64,000 nucleotides of DNA from Neobacillus niacini (GCF_000759675.1 NZ_BAWM01000098.1:285554-349553); one strand, 5' to 3'. Numbered from the stretch's first letter, positions 1-8,673 are shown. Program-made: numbers and translations. The notes: a model not told the origin generated them from the letters alone.

Positions 1-138
1 CGCCTCTTCAACAGCATGAGCATCATATGGATTTAATATCGCAGGCGCCGTCCTACGGTCCATCGTGTTTGTTTTTGGATTCATCTTGATAATTTTAGTG
101 TCAGGTACTTGCTTGATACAGGCTACAATATGCAGCAT
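1..138 (-). CDS. etfB: Electron transfer flavoprotein beta subunit, N-terminal part
   Basis: This is the first 46 codons of a minus-strand gene cut by the window edge. The translation carries the ETF beta N-terminal signatures CIKQVPDT (near residue 7) and NPYDAHAVEEA (near residue 36). ETF beta binds AMP and, with the FAD-binding alpha subunit, passes electrons from acyl-CoA dehydrogenases to the quinone pool. The ATG at 136-138 follows a GGAGGGG ribosome site by 4-5 bases. The gene points out of the window, so it is unrelated to the genes on its right. The family call rests on recognition of these motifs. Confidence 0.85.
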   Translation of the reverse strand, partial: MLHIVACIKQVPDTKIIKMNPKTNTMDRRTAPAILNPYDAHAVEEA

Positions 139-312
139 TTAACCCCTCCCTTTTAATAAAAAGCAATGGTTCCTCTACTAACCGTGCCGGCTGTTTTACA
201 GCTAAAGAGCCTTTTTACGCACGTTTACATTTACTTTATTAATAGAGAGGCCCTTACATTCGAATTTTCTGATAAATATCTATGTAAAGTTGTCAATTAA
301 ATGCCAAACTAA
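139..312. other. Intergenic region upstream of etfB
   Basis: This stretch holds the leader of the minus-strand etfB gene. A TTGACA hexamer reads on the minus strand at 291-296, but no convincing -10 sits at the right distance, so no promoter is called. No ORF or conserved RNA was seen. Confidence 0.4.
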
Positions 313-350
313 GAAAAAAACCGCACGAGTGAAGGAATCACAGTGCGGTT
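313..350 (-). terminator. Rho-independent terminator after the dockerin gene
   Basis: A perfect 8-bp stem (AACCGCAC with GTGCGGTT) encloses a 16-base loop and is followed on the minus strand by TTTTTTTC. It lies downstream of the dockerin gene and ends transcription running toward etfB. Confidence 0.85.
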
Positions 351-502
351 ATGGGGATTAGAGACCAACCATTGCTCATCTAGGTTTTATCATTCATTTG
401 CCTTGCTCTGAAGTCAGTTTAGGGTCGTAATTCAACGAATTTTATTCTGTCTAATTTAAATTTGGAACTTTTCTGTACCCCTGAAATACCTCTGTGCAAT
501 TA

Positions 503-1192
503 TTAATTAAAACTCTTTTTCAATTCTTCTAATGTTAGATTCTTAGTTTTTTCAACTGGTTTATTTGACGTTGGGAAGTATGGATTGATGGACATAAAGT
601 TCTTTTCGACAAAGTTGAAGTCAATAATGTCAACCACTCCATCTTTGTTAAGATCTTCTTTCAATCTATCCCCTGAAATTCCAGCATTGTTTGCAATAAG
701 CTTTGCGTCATAAATATCGATTACATGATCTCCGTTGACATCTCCAGCAGCTACCGTATCCGTATATACAGTATAGAAATTGCCTTGAACTTTTCCATCA
801 ATTGTCCTGCTTAAAGTTAATTTTTCACTATATAGGAAATGACTTGGAATATCTACTATTAACGTATAGTCTTCTTTCGCTGCAGGAATATCCGTAAACG
901 TCATATACCCACTTTCTGAAATATCTGCAGGGTACTTTTTATCGTTTTTATCAACCAGATAAGCTTTTGTCCCAATCTTTGAATAATCTAAATCATAGTT
1001 GTCTAAATTAACGGCTTCACCATGATAGTAACCTTCTACCCATGAGTGCTGAGAGATGAATTTAAATCTTTCAGCAAATGTTTGTAAAGAAGACTTACTA
1101 CTAGAGCTTGTTTGATATAAAGATTCTTGATAATAGAATGTACTTTCTACCATGTAATTATGGTCATCGACTACTTTTAATGTTATATCCAA
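503..1192 (-). pseudogene. Dockerin type I C-terminal protein, 5'-truncated
   Basis: The C-terminal third carries two Ca-binding dockerin/EF-hand loops, DVNGDHVIDIYD and DLNKDGVVDIIDFN (about residues 150-195). These normally end large secreted proteins such as S8 peptidases or glycan hydrolases. The only start is a TTG at 1190-1192. The frame stays open upstream to a stop at 1250-1252 and reads as protein (FSERLPVSINDDIDLLD) with no ATG and no ribosome site. I infer that a much longer gene has lost its front, leaving about 245 codons. It follows the amidase gene on the same strand. Alternative: a genuinely short protein using the TTG. The dockerin call is firm; the intact-gene status is not. 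Confidence 0.6.
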
Positions 1193-1324
1193 TAAATCAA
1201 TATCATCATTAATTGAAACTGGTAAACGTTCCGAAAAAGAATTATTTAATTATTGTTTTAAACAGAAACAAACTCGTAGGGCATTAAAGATGGCACATAT
1301 CTTGATTAATCAATAAATAGAAAT

Positions 1325-1349
1325 GGCATGTCTCATTTAGAGACATTCC
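1325..1349 (-). terminator. Hairpin after the amidase gene
   Basis: A 10-bp stem with one mismatch (GGAATGTCTC / GAGACATGCC) closes a 5-base loop 40 bases after the amidase stop codon. The minus-strand tail ATTTCTATTTATT is only moderately T-rich; the plus-strand side also has TTTT. It is probably the amidase terminator. Confidence 0.5.
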
Positions 1350-1388
1350 TTTTACTATCAAATTATTGTAACAAGATAACAAACAGTA

Positions 1389-2111
1389 TTAGTTTGAAAG
1401 GTATTCGATAACTCCTTCTACTATTGCCGTTGATGCTTGTGTTTGATATGTTTGTGAATTTATTCGTTTTTCAACTTCTGCATTTGAGATGTATCCAAGT
1501 TCTAGTAAGATGGATGGTTTAGTATTTTCTCTTAATACAAAGTAATCACCAAAACCAACACCTCTATCTCTAGTTCCCATATCCTGTTTAAATAAATGTC
1601 TATGGATTAAGGCAGCTAAACTTCTATCAGCCTCTTTATTGTAATAGGTTGTTATTCCATTCACTTCATTTGAAGTAAATGCATCAAAATGAATACTGAT
1701 AAATAGGTTTGCATTCATGGTTTTTGCAAGATCGACCCGATCCTTCAGAGACATGGTAACATCCTTATCACGTGTTAAAATGACTGTAGCACCGGTCTTT
1801 TTTTCTAATCCACGTTGAAGATTCTTTGCCAATGTAAGTGTTACATCTTTTTCGAATGTCCCGCTTTGTCCAATCGCTCCAACATCTTTTCCTCCATGTC
1901 CTGGGTCAATAACTATCGTTTTTCCTTTTAAATTTTTTTCTTCTATAAAGTTACTTTCTATTAATCCCTGTTCCTTTTTGTTAATTTGTGCGGCAAATGC
2001 TATCTTATCTACTGTTTCTAAAAATTTAATATCATTAACTTTTATAAACGACAAAGCTAAAAATATTAAAACAATTAGTAGTAATAAAAAATACAATTTC
2101 TTTTTTTCCAT
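1389..2111 (-). CDS. N-acetylmuramoyl-L-alanine amidase (Amidase_3), membrane-anchored
   Basis: A 240-aa protein with an N-terminal membrane anchor/signal (residues about 5-23), then a zinc amidase that cuts the MurNAc-L-Ala bond of peptidoglycan. Visible ligands are the His of DPGHGG (near 72), a Glu in TFEKDVTLTL, the His of SIHFDA, and the catalytic Glu of LLELGYISN. It is of the CwlC/CwlD/LytC class, with no SPOR or SH3 repeats. The ATG at 2109-2111 has the site AGAGGGG at good spacing; a longer frame to 2267 runs into the promoter and upstream terminator and is not used. Upstream lie four 11-bp direct repeats like those before the two-component system, so it is probably co-regulated with the transporter genes. 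Confidence 0.85.
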   Translation of the reverse strand: MEKKKLYFLLLLIVLIFLALSFIKVNDIKFLETVDKIAFAAQINKKEQGLIESNFIEEKNLKGKTIVIDPGHGGKDVGAIGQSGTFEKDVTLTLAKNLQRGLEKKTGATVILTRDKDVTMSLKDRVDLAKTMNANLFISIHFDAFTSNEVNGITTYYNKEADRSLAALIHRHLFKQDMGTRDRGVGFGDYFVLRENTKPSILLELGYISNAEVEKRINSQTYQTQASTAIVEGVIEYLSN

Positions 2112-2157
2112 AGATTGATATCCCCTCTCTATCAAACTCAAATTTGTTGATATAGTT

Positions 2158-2212
2158 ATAATAAAAGACATTAATAAAGAGGAAATGAATGTGAGATAAA
2201 GATAAGATAAAG
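2158..2212 (-). promoter_or_regulatory. Response-regulator-type direct repeats and -10 before the amidase gene
   Basis: On the minus strand, 11-bp units CTTTATCTTAT (2202-2212), CTTTATCTCAC (2191-2201), ATTCATTTCCT (2180-2190) and CTTTATTAATG (2169-2179) are followed after exactly 5 bp by TATTAT (2158-2163), the probable -10. The same architecture occurs before three other units in the first 8.4 kb. Confidence 0.65.
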
Positions 2213-2252
2213 AGTAATCATATGATAGATTTGGTTCACTGAAAAATACATA

Positions 2253-2284
2253 ACAAAAAGAAGCCATCTACCAATGGCCTCTTG
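2253..2284 (-). terminator. Rho-independent terminator after the solute-binding protein gene
   Basis: The stem AAGAGGCCAT / ATGGCTTCTT (one G-U pair) is followed on the minus strand by TTTTTG. It lies 22 bases after the solute-binding protein stop codon, so the amidase has its own promoter. Confidence 0.8.
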
Positions 2285-2305
2285 ATTTAGAGCTTTGTAA
2301 TCATC

Positions 2306-3703
2306 CTACTCGTTCAAGTATGTCATCACTCTGTTCTGTATTATTTTAGCGACGCTTTCAGCAGATTTTTGGCCGCTAAAGTAGCTTTTCGATTCTTCAG
2401 AAATGATTTGTTGGATCTTGTCATTCCATCTCATTTGAGTATTCGCTTCATTAATCATTTGCTTTAGCGGTTGAAATGAAGCTTCTGAAATGGTTACTTC
2501 ACCGCCTTTTGGATTATCAAGTTTCGTTCCATCTTTCAAATCGGCAAAGGCCTTTTCATTAGCAGCTTTATTTACTGGAAAACTACTATCCGTTTGCGAT
2601 TGAAGCTGCATATCGTATGATAGTAAAAACTTTAAGTAATCCCATGCTTCCATTTTTACATTAGAGTTCTTATTCATCGCATATCGATCGTAACCTACGA
2701 ATGAAACACCTGACTCGTTTTCAGATGAATGTGGCATTTGATAAATGGCTGCATTCTTATAAAAAACTGATGAGCGCATTACGTAATCTTGTGGTGAATA
2801 GATTTGCGAACTTCTGAAATAAGCCCCTTCTTCTGTGAACTGTTCTGTTAATACGTTATCGTCATACAATGCCTTTACTTGCTTCAATAAATCAGTAAAA
2901 AATTTGGAATCAAAATGTGCTTCATTTTTTCCTATATCCACAAGTTGATTAAAATTTTTATCCTCAAATACTAAGGTATTTAAGATATTTTCAGGACTAT
3001 CTTGCATTGCATATTCAAGTGTTCCTTTTTGTTTTAACTGCTTACTCACGTCAACAAACTGACTCCATGTCCAATTATGTTGATCATCTATTTTGACACC
3101 AGTTTTTGAAATCTCATCTTGATTAGCAAATAAAACATTCAAGAAAAAACGCGTAGGCAAAACATATAGACCGCCATTCATCTTGGAATTTTCAAGGATG
3201 TTCATTTGATATTGACTTTTATCAAAGGAAGTATCCATTTCGATATATTGGTTCAAGTCAACAAAGGCTTTTTTTTCAACATACCGGTCTATTGGCAAAC
3301 TTCTGTCGGTTAAAACGAATAAATCGGCGCCCTTTCCAGATAGAACTTCTGTCGTGGTCGTTGTCAGATATTTCTCAAATAAAACGGGAGAAAGCATATT
3401 TTTCGTGGTAAAACCTTTTATTTCAATCGTTATATTCGGGTGCTTTTTTTCATATTCTTTCTTGGCCATTTCAAAAAAAGGAGTATTGCCCATCACGGAA
3501 ATGACAATCGTTTTTTTCTCATCTCTACTAACCTTTAACGAGAGATCTTCCCTGTTGGTTATGCCGCCTTTGTCACTGTATTCATTCGTGCTTTTTGCTG
3601 GATGATTGGTATTACTGCTTTTGCTTTGGTTGTTTCCGTTGCTGCAAGCAACCAAACTTAAGACCACCATCAAGCTCATTAATAAATGGAACCCTTTTTT
3701 CAT
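2306..3703 (-). CDS. ABC transporter solute-binding lipoprotein (family 1)
   Basis: A 465-aa extracellular binding protein. The signal peptide ends in the lipobox LVAC (Cys near residue 20), so it should be lipid-anchored outside the membrane. The body has the layout of MalE/MsmE-like sugar-binding proteins, with paired lobes and phrases such as KGADLFVLTD and PVNKAANEKAFADL. It probably serves the two permeases at 6.5-8.3 kb, although kinase and regulator genes lie between. Its ligand cannot be read from sequence; an oligosaccharide is likely. The GGGGATGAAAT site precedes the ATG. It has its own promoter with the shared 11-bp repeats and its own terminator. Confidence 0.85.
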   Translation of the reverse strand: MKKGFHLLMSLMVVLSLVACSNGNNQSKSSNTNHPAKSTNEYSDKGGITNREDLSLKVSRDEKKTIVISVMGNTPFFEMAKKEYEKKHPNITIEIKGFTTKNMLSPVLFEKYLTTTTTEVLSGKGADLFVLTDRSLPIDRYVEKKAFVDLNQYIEMDTSFDKSQYQMNILENSKMNGGLYVLPTRFFLNVLFANQDEISKTGVKIDDQHNWTWSQFVDVSKQLKQKGTLEYAMQDSPENILNTLVFEDKNFNQLVDIGKNEAHFDSKFFTDLLKQVKALYDDNVLTEQFTEEGAYFRSSQIYSPQDYVMRSSVFYKNAAIYQMPHSSENESGVSFVGYDRYAMNKNSNVKMEAWDYLKFLLSYDMQLQSQTDSSFPVNKAANEKAFADLKDGTKLDNPKGGEVTISEASFQPLKQMINEANTQMRWNDKIQQIISEESKSYFSGQKSAESVAKIIQNRVMTYLNE

Positions 3704-3725
3704 ATTTCATCCCCATTTCATCTTA

Positions 3726-3780
3726 ATTGTATCCCTAGAATACATGCCGCAAATAAAGATGAAATGAAGATGAAGTAAAG
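3726..3780 (-). promoter_or_regulatory. Response-regulator-type direct repeats and -10 before the binding-protein gene
   Basis: Minus-strand 11-bp units CTTTACTTCAT (3770-3780), CTTCATTTCAT (3759-3769) and CTTTATTTGCG (3748-3758), a 5-bp gap, then TATTCT (3737-3742). A second AT-rich hexamer, TACAAT, lies at 3726-3731. Spacing matches the other three sites exactly. Confidence 0.7.
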
Positions 3781-3804
3781 AATTTAAAATTTTGGATGAA
3801 GCTA

Positions 3805-5643
3805 CTAAGTTGCTTTATTTAAGTAAAAGAAGAATAATACTCCATCGCCAGTATTAATTACGCCATATTTCACACCATGAAGTTCTAATATATTCTTCGC
3901 AATAGCTAGGCCTAATCCGGTCCCACCCTCAGATCGGAGCCGAGATGTATCACCACGGTAAAAACGTTCCCATACTTTATTTAATTGATTTTGTGGAATT
4001 GAAGCTCCTTTATTCTCCACACATACTTTCACTTGATCATTTTCTTCGAGCGCAGATATAAATATACGTTCATTTTCAGGAGTATAACGGATGGCATTGG
4101 TGATAAAGTTTGTAATAACCTGTTCGATTCGATGATGATTGGCCATGACTTCAATAGGAGCTACATCTAAATGCATGGATAGATGTTTTTTCGTTATTTC
4201 CATCCATAATTGTTCACAAATGTGGCTGATCACTTGATCAATCAAAAACGACTCCATTTTCATTTTGTAGGTTCCCGACTCATATTTTGCCAATTCAAGC
4301 ATATCGACAATTAAATGATCCATCTTGTCGACCTCTTTTTCCATAGCATCAAAATAAAAATCTTTCTTATGACTAGCAACACCGTCTTTTAATATGGATA
4401 TACAGCTTTTCATAATACTAAGGGGTGTTTTCAATTCATGTGAAACACCTGAAATAAATTCTTTTCTCGTATTTTCAAGCTGCTTTTCTTTCTCAATGTC
4501 TTTTTGTAATTGTTCTATATGTGAATATAAGGTTTCTGAAAGAAAATTAATATTTTGTGATAAATCACCAATCTCATCTTTTGATGTGATGGAAATTCTT
4601 TCAGTGAAATCTAAGTTTGCAATCTTTCTAGTGGTAGTGTTTATTTTTAATAACGGTCGAGCTATCTTAATTGAATAATAAAAAGACGCTAATAAAGTGA
4701 GCATTAAGACAAAAGCAACAATATAGACAAAATAATCTTTTACCATTTGTACAGCTTCATCAACAGGTTGCAATGATGCCATTGAAAAAATATAATTTAT
4801 TTCTCCATTTTTGTCTGTGACCGGATCGATGAACAGAATATACTTAATATCATTTTGTTCATACTCAAGGATTTTGAAAGAATCATACTGATTATTATTT
4901 TTACTCAATAATAGGCTGGTCTGAAATTCATTAATCCGATCCATAAACAAGCTATTTGTATAAATAAACCTTGATACATCATTACGTTCTGGAAATCGAA
5001 CATCTATTACTTTTCCTTTTATTCTATTGATTTTGAAATCGGTATTATATTTTATTAGGTAGTCCAGTTTAGGAACAACTTCATCTGGATTTTTACCTTC
5101 ATAATTAGTTTGAAGATTTTCATTTATTTTTGTCCAAATAAGTTGGTTTAACCAATTTGTATTATTCTGGACAGAAAATAAATAAAACGGTACTACTATA
5201 TTATTCTTTTCAATTGTATAGAGATCCACTATGTCACCATTGGAAAGGGGAGTCTCGTTATTTATGGCATTTTCTATAGTAAATAGATGATAAAGTGGGA
5301 TTGTGATTGTTTTATCTGGTAAAGGATTTTTAAGGTTTGCTAATTCAATTGTTATATAAAAATCTTTTGCCGTTTTTATATTTCCATTTTGATCTAATGT
5401 TGTTAACCATGTATTATGATCTCGATAAAAATCTTGTTCTAACTGTTGAAGAACTTGAACATTACCGGTATTTTTAATAAACTGTTTTTCAAATGATCTG
5501 ATACTGGACTTTATATCCTCTACTTTACGATTCGCATAATATTGCTTAAAGAAGATGGTTTGACCAATATAAATCGTTCCTGTAATTAATAAACATAAAA
5601 CAGATGTTAAGAGAAATAATTTTAATACAATTCCAATTCTCAT
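3805..5643 (-). CDS. Sensor histidine kinase with large extracellular domain
   Basis: A 612-aa membrane kinase. TM1 is at residues about 5-27, then about 270 residues outside the cell, TM2 at about 303-325, and a HAMP linker. The dimerisation/phosphoacceptor box FISGVSHELKTP holds the target His near 400, followed by an ATP-binding domain with N-box (VITNFITNAIRYTPEN) and G-box (GGTGLGLAIA). The start overlaps the regulator stop by 4 bases (ATGA), so the pair is translationally coupled. The unrelated-looking sensor domain, beside a sugar-type ABC system, suggests it senses an external glycan or its binding protein; that is inference. Confidence 0.92.
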   Translation of the reverse strand: MRIGIVLKLFLLTSVLCLLITGTIYIGQTIFFKQYYANRKVEDIKSSIRSFEKQFIKNTGNVQVLQQLEQDFYRDHNTWLTTLDQNGNIKTAKDFYITIELANLKNPLPDKTITIPLYHLFTIENAINNETPLSNGDIVDLYTIEKNNIVVPFYLFSVQNNTNWLNQLIWTKINENLQTNYEGKNPDEVVPKLDYLIKYNTDFKINRIKGKVIDVRFPERNDVSRFIYTNSLFMDRINEFQTSLLLSKNNNQYDSFKILEYEQNDIKYILFIDPVTDKNGEINYIFSMASLQPVDEAVQMVKDYFVYIVAFVLMLTLLASFYYSIKIARPLLKINTTTRKIANLDFTERISITSKDEIGDLSQNINFLSETLYSHIEQLQKDIEKEKQLENTRKEFISGVSHELKTPLSIMKSCISILKDGVASHKKDFYFDAMEKEVDKMDHLIVDMLELAKYESGTYKMKMESFLIDQVISHICEQLWMEITKKHLSMHLDVAPIEVMANHHRIEQVITNFITNAIRYTPENERIFISALEENDQVKVCVENKGASIPQNQLNKVWERFYRGDTSRLRSEGGTGLGLAIAKNILELHGVKYGVINTGDGVLFFFYLNKAT

Positions 5644-6320
5644 CGGTATTCCTCAAATTTATAACCTGTACGTATAATGGTTGTAATCAGTTTTGATTTA
5701 TTTCCTAATTTCGTACGTAAATTACGTATATGTGTATTTATGGTTCGATCATCACCATAGAATTCGTAACCCCAAATTTTTGATATTAGTTGTTCTCTTG
5801 AAATGACAATCCCTTGATTTTGCATTAAATAAGATAATATTTCATATTCGGTATGGGTCAAATTAATTTTCCTACCGTCGACTTCTACAGTCCGTGAAGG
5901 AAAATGAACGGAAATCCCATTTCTTTTTAATGTATCTTTTGATGTTTCATTTAAACGATAGCGACTCTCAAGAAGACGTTTTGCCCTTGCTAACAACACT
6001 GGCGGACGATACGGTTTGGTAACGTAATCATCAGCACCTAGCTCAAATCCAAGTAATGTGTCGTCCTCATCAACACGAGCTGTTAACATAATAATAGGTA
6101 CGTTAGATGTTTTTCGTATTCTCCTACATACAGCCCACCCATCCACTTTTGGCAGCATGATATCTAGAATGACTAAATCAACTTCATGTTCTTGAAATAA
6201 AGATAATGCCTGTTCGCCATCACTTGCTTCCAAAACTTCAAACCCTTCATTAACTAAATATTCTTTTGTAATGTCGCGTAATATTTCTTCATCTTCCACG
6301 ATAAGAATTTTTTGCTTCAT
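5640..6320 (-). CDS. OmpR/PhoB-family response regulator
   Basis: A 226-aa transcription factor. The receiver domain (1-120) has the acidic pair VEDEE, the phosphoacceptor Asp in VILDIMLPK (near 53), and the Lys of YVTKPY. A C-terminal winged helix (about 128-225) includes LTHTEYEILSYL and the recognition-helix region GDDRTINTHIRNLRTKL. It is co-transcribed with the histidine kinase. Proteins of this family bind tandem direct repeats spaced by 10-11 bp. Such repeats lie upstream of this gene and three neighbouring units, so autoregulation and control of the transporter and amidase are likely. Confidence 0.93.
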   Translation of the reverse strand: MKQKILIVEDEEILRDITKEYLVNEGFEVLEASDGEQALSLFQEHEVDLVILDIMLPKVDGWAVCRRIRKTSNVPIIMLTARVDEDDTLLGFELGADDYVTKPYRPPVLLARAKRLLESRYRLNETSKDTLKRNGISVHFPSRTVEVDGRKINLTHTEYEILSYLMQNQGIVISREQLISKIWGYEFYGDDRTINTHIRNLRTKLGNKSKLITTIIRTGYKFEEYR

Positions 6321-6421
6321 GATCTACCCACACTCTCTATCGAAAGTTGCCCTTCGATTAATTTAACCATTCACAGGTTTTTATTTGCAACTGTTTCCTA
6401 TTGCGTCGTTCGATTAAGTAG

Positions 6422-6454
6422 AGAATAACAAACCCATGTAAAGATAAGATAAAG
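6422..6454 (-). promoter_or_regulatory. Response-regulator-type direct repeats and -10 before the regulator/kinase pair
   Basis: Minus-strand units CTTTATCTTAT (6444-6454) and CTTTACATGGG (6433-6443), a 5-bp gap, then TATTCT (6422-6427). This fits positive autoregulation by the two-component system it precedes. Confidence 0.65.
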
Positions 6455-6470
6455 AACTCGAACAACAAAC

Positions 6471-6502
6471 AAAAATAGTCCATCCTCTTTGAGGAAGAAC
6501 CA
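6471..6502 (-). terminator. Weak terminator between permease and regulator genes
   Basis: A short GC-rich hairpin (TTCCTC AAA GAGGA) is followed on the minus strand by ATTTTTG, 40 bases after the permease stop. The stem core is only 5 bp, so partial readthrough into the regulator gene is likely. Confidence 0.45.
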
Positions 6503-6539
6503 TACACTAGCTATGAAAAAAGGTTTAAGAGGTGAATAC

Positions 6540-7412
6540 TCAATCCTTTGAGCCTTGCAACTGAATACCTTTGATTAAATGTTTTTTGGCAAAAACAAAT
6601 AATAAGATCATTGGTGCCATGTAAAGAATGGAAGCAGCGAAACCAATTCCTCTTTCTTCTTGTGAAATACTTGATAAATAAAGAGATAGCGGAAACTGGG
6701 ATGGATCATCTAAAAAGATAAGCGGCTGTTCAACCATATTCCAATAATCTGCGAACAATAATACAATTGATGCAGCAAGTCCTGGCCTAATGAGGGGCAA
6801 AATAATTTTCATAAAAATGGTGAAGTGGCCTGCACCGTCCATTTTTGCTGCCTCGATAGAAGAATATGGAACAGACAATACAAACTGTCTAAGCATAAAC
6901 ACACCAAACGATGAAAAAATTCCTGGGAAGATAATGGCACCCACACTATTTAGAAGCCCTAACTTATCTGCAATGATATAATTTGGTACAAGGGTTACTT
7001 GGAATGGCATCAACATGGTGACCAAATACACGATAAATAATGGATCCCTCCCCTTAAACTTCAGGATTCCAAACACATAAGCCGCTAACGAAGCGACCAT
7101 TACTTGACCAACAAAGATCGGAACCACCAAAATGGCAGAGTTCCTATACATTTTGAGGTAAATCGGATTCTTTACAAGGACCTCTTGGTACTGTTCAAAC
7201 GAAACTTTCTTCGGAATCAAATTCATATTCAATTCCGTTTCCTCAATTGTCATTTTTCCAACAGATGAATAGTTACTTTTAATTTCACTCTCAGTCATGA
7301 ACGAATTGGATAAAGTAAAGATAATTGGAAATAACATCATTCCAGCAATTAATAGTAAAAAAATGGTTAAGCTCCATTTACAATATAGGGTATTCCTCTC
7401 CAACCTCTTCAC
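6540..7412 (-). CDS. Sugar ABC transporter permease (MalG-like)
   Basis: A 290-aa inner-membrane permease with about six helices and the cytoplasmic EAA loop, EAAKMDGAGHFTIFMKIILP, near residues 180-200, which docks the ATPase. It belongs with the 1-type carbohydrate uptake permeases. The frame begins with a GTG at 7410-7412, 3 bases after the stop of the partner permease; no strong ribosome site separates them, so coupling is likely. No ATPase gene is in the cluster, as is common in Bacillus, where one shared ATPase such as MsmX serves several sugar systems. Confidence 0.88.
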   Translation of the reverse strand: MKRLERNTLYCKWSLTIFLLLIAGMMLFPIIFTLSNSFMTESEIKSNYSSVGKMTIEETELNMNLIPKKVSFEQYQEVLVKNPIYLKMYRNSAILVVPIFVGQVMVASLAAYVFGILKFKGRDPLFIVYLVTMLMPFQVTLVPNYIIADKLGLLNSVGAIIFPGIFSSFGVFMLRQFVLSVPYSSIEAAKMDGAGHFTIFMKIILPLIRPGLAASIVLLFADYWNMVEQPLIFLDDPSQFPLSLYLSSISQEERGIGFAASILYMAPMILLFVFAKKHLIKGIQLQGSKD

Positions 7413-7415
7413 CTC

Positions 7416-8294
7416 TCAATCACCATTCATAAATTTCTTATAACGACGTTCAACTGTAAATAATACAAACACGAGAATTAATATACACCCAGCCATCAAT
7501 GTTGCCGCAGATGTAAGTTTTTGTAATTCCAGTGACGCGAACATGTTGTTCATATAATGCTGCATCATATAAATGCGATCAAACGGATAATCCCCTGCGA
7601 TTAAATATGTTTCACGAAAAACTTTAAATGAGTTTACAATACTTATCAAAATGACAAAAAACATTGTAGGTGTAGAGTATACAAGTGTAATATGCCTAAG
7701 TTTGAAATATCGCCCTGCTCCTTCCATCTCCGCTGTCTCATAGTAATCCTTAGGGATGCTTTGTAACCCAGCTAAGAACAATATCATGTTGTAACCGATG
7801 TTTTTCCATAAATAAACGATAGACACAACAACTATGGACCAATCTGACTTCATCCAATCGATAGGTTTAAAGCCCATACTAACGATCCAAGCATTTAATG
7901 TACCGTTCCAATCAAACAATATCTGCAAAAGCATGACAATGGAAGCGACCGGAACAACAATTGGTAAGATAAACGAACTGATTATAAAATTCTTAAACCA
8001 AATCTTTTGTTGTAAGCAAAGAGCCAATGATAGAGATATTACAACTGCAAGCGGCACATTGATAATGGTAAACCAAAAGGTGTTCGAAGCTGCTTTCAAA
8101 AAAGAAACACTATTTAATAGTTCCCTATAATTAAAAAGTCCTACAAATGAGCCATCAATCAATCCGTCTTTAAGTGAATAAAAGATACTTAAAACAAAAG
8201 GAATTAGATAAAATAGGGAAAATCCTATTCCACTTGGTATTAAGAATAGTACTGCAATACAGGCATCTTTTTGAATGAGCCTTTTTATTTTCAT
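7416..8294 (-). CDS. Sugar ABC transporter permease (MalF-like)
   Basis: A 292-aa inner-membrane permease with six predicted helices and an EAA-type loop (YETAEMEGAGRYFKLRHITL, near 195-215). It forms a heterodimer with the MalG-like partner immediately downstream. I chose the ATG at 8292-8294 because AAGGA lies 8 bases upstream; a TTG/ATG start 33 bases earlier lacks a site. It heads the permease unit behind a promoter with three 11-bp direct repeats. The substrate is unknown. Confidence 0.88.
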   Translation of the reverse strand: MKIKRLIQKDACIAVLFLIPSGIGFSLFYLIPFVLSIFYSLKDGLIDGSFVGLFNYRELLNSVSFLKAASNTFWFTIINVPLAVVISLSLALCLQQKIWFKNFIISSFILPIVVPVASIVMLLQILFDWNGTLNAWIVSMGFKPIDWMKSDWSIVVVSIVYLWKNIGYNMILFLAGLQSIPKDYYETAEMEGAGRYFKLRHITLVYSTPTMFFVILISIVNSFKVFRETYLIAGDYPFDRIYMMQHYMNNMFASLELQKLTSAATLMAGCILILVFVLFTVERRYKKFMNGD

Positions 8295-8344
8295 TAAATC
8301 ATTCCTTTTTTTCAATGTAAGCAACAATTAAATTTTTAGTTTTT

Positions 8345-8399
8345 CATATACTCGTAGAATAACCATTACAGATAAAGATGCGATGAAGATGGTATAAAG
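8345..8399 (-). promoter_or_regulatory. Response-regulator-type direct repeats and -10 before the permease operon
   Basis: Minus-strand units CTTTATACCAT (8389-8399), CTTCATCGCAT (8378-8388) and CTTTATCTGTA (8367-8377), a 5-bp gap, then TATTCT (8356-8361). A further TATATG is at 8345-8350. It is nearly superimposable on the binding-protein promoter. Confidence 0.7.
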
Positions 8400-8448
8400 A
8401 TTGAAAAAATAAAATGATAATTAATTTATTTATGAAAACTAGCTTCTT

Positions 8449-8486
8449 AAAAAAAGAAACACCAACCTAAAAAAGATTGGTGTTTC
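8449..8486 (-). terminator. Orphan minus-strand terminator between divergent operons
   Basis: A perfect 10-bp stem (GAAACACCAA / TTGGTGTTTC) with an 11-base loop is followed on the minus strand by TTTTTTTAAG. No minus-strand gene lies to its right before the gerA start, so it either stops antisense transcription from the gerA side or is left from a lost gene. Confidence 0.75.
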
Positions 8487-8618
8487 AAAATTTGTTCATT
8501 TCATAATGATTAATGCTACATTGACTGAACCCTTTTTCTTTTATATTTTCCCATAATGCCAGAATAAAAAGTTTGTTTTATAAAAAATGAAAATTCCAAA
8601 GGATAATATATGTTAATT

Positions 8619-8647
8619 TGTATAAAATCTCCATCTCTACACATACT
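8619..8647 (+). promoter_or_regulatory. Sigma-G-like promoter of the germination operon
   Basis: TGTATA, 17 bp, CATACT resembles the forespore sigma-G consensus (TGAATA, 17-18 bp, CATACTA). It lies 27 bp upstream of the gerA start codon, as expected for receptor operons expressed in the forespore. Confidence 0.6.
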
Positions 8648-8673
8648 GAAAAAAAATTACTCGAGGGATTATA

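Noticed and set aside
291..296. TTGACA as the etfB -35
   Set aside because: No acceptable -10 at 16-18 bp spacing.
2112..2267. Longer N-terminus of the amidase with extra hydrophobic segments
   Set aside because: It runs through the direct-repeat promoter and the upstream terminator; the ATG at 2109-2111 has a strong ribosome site and a normal anchor.
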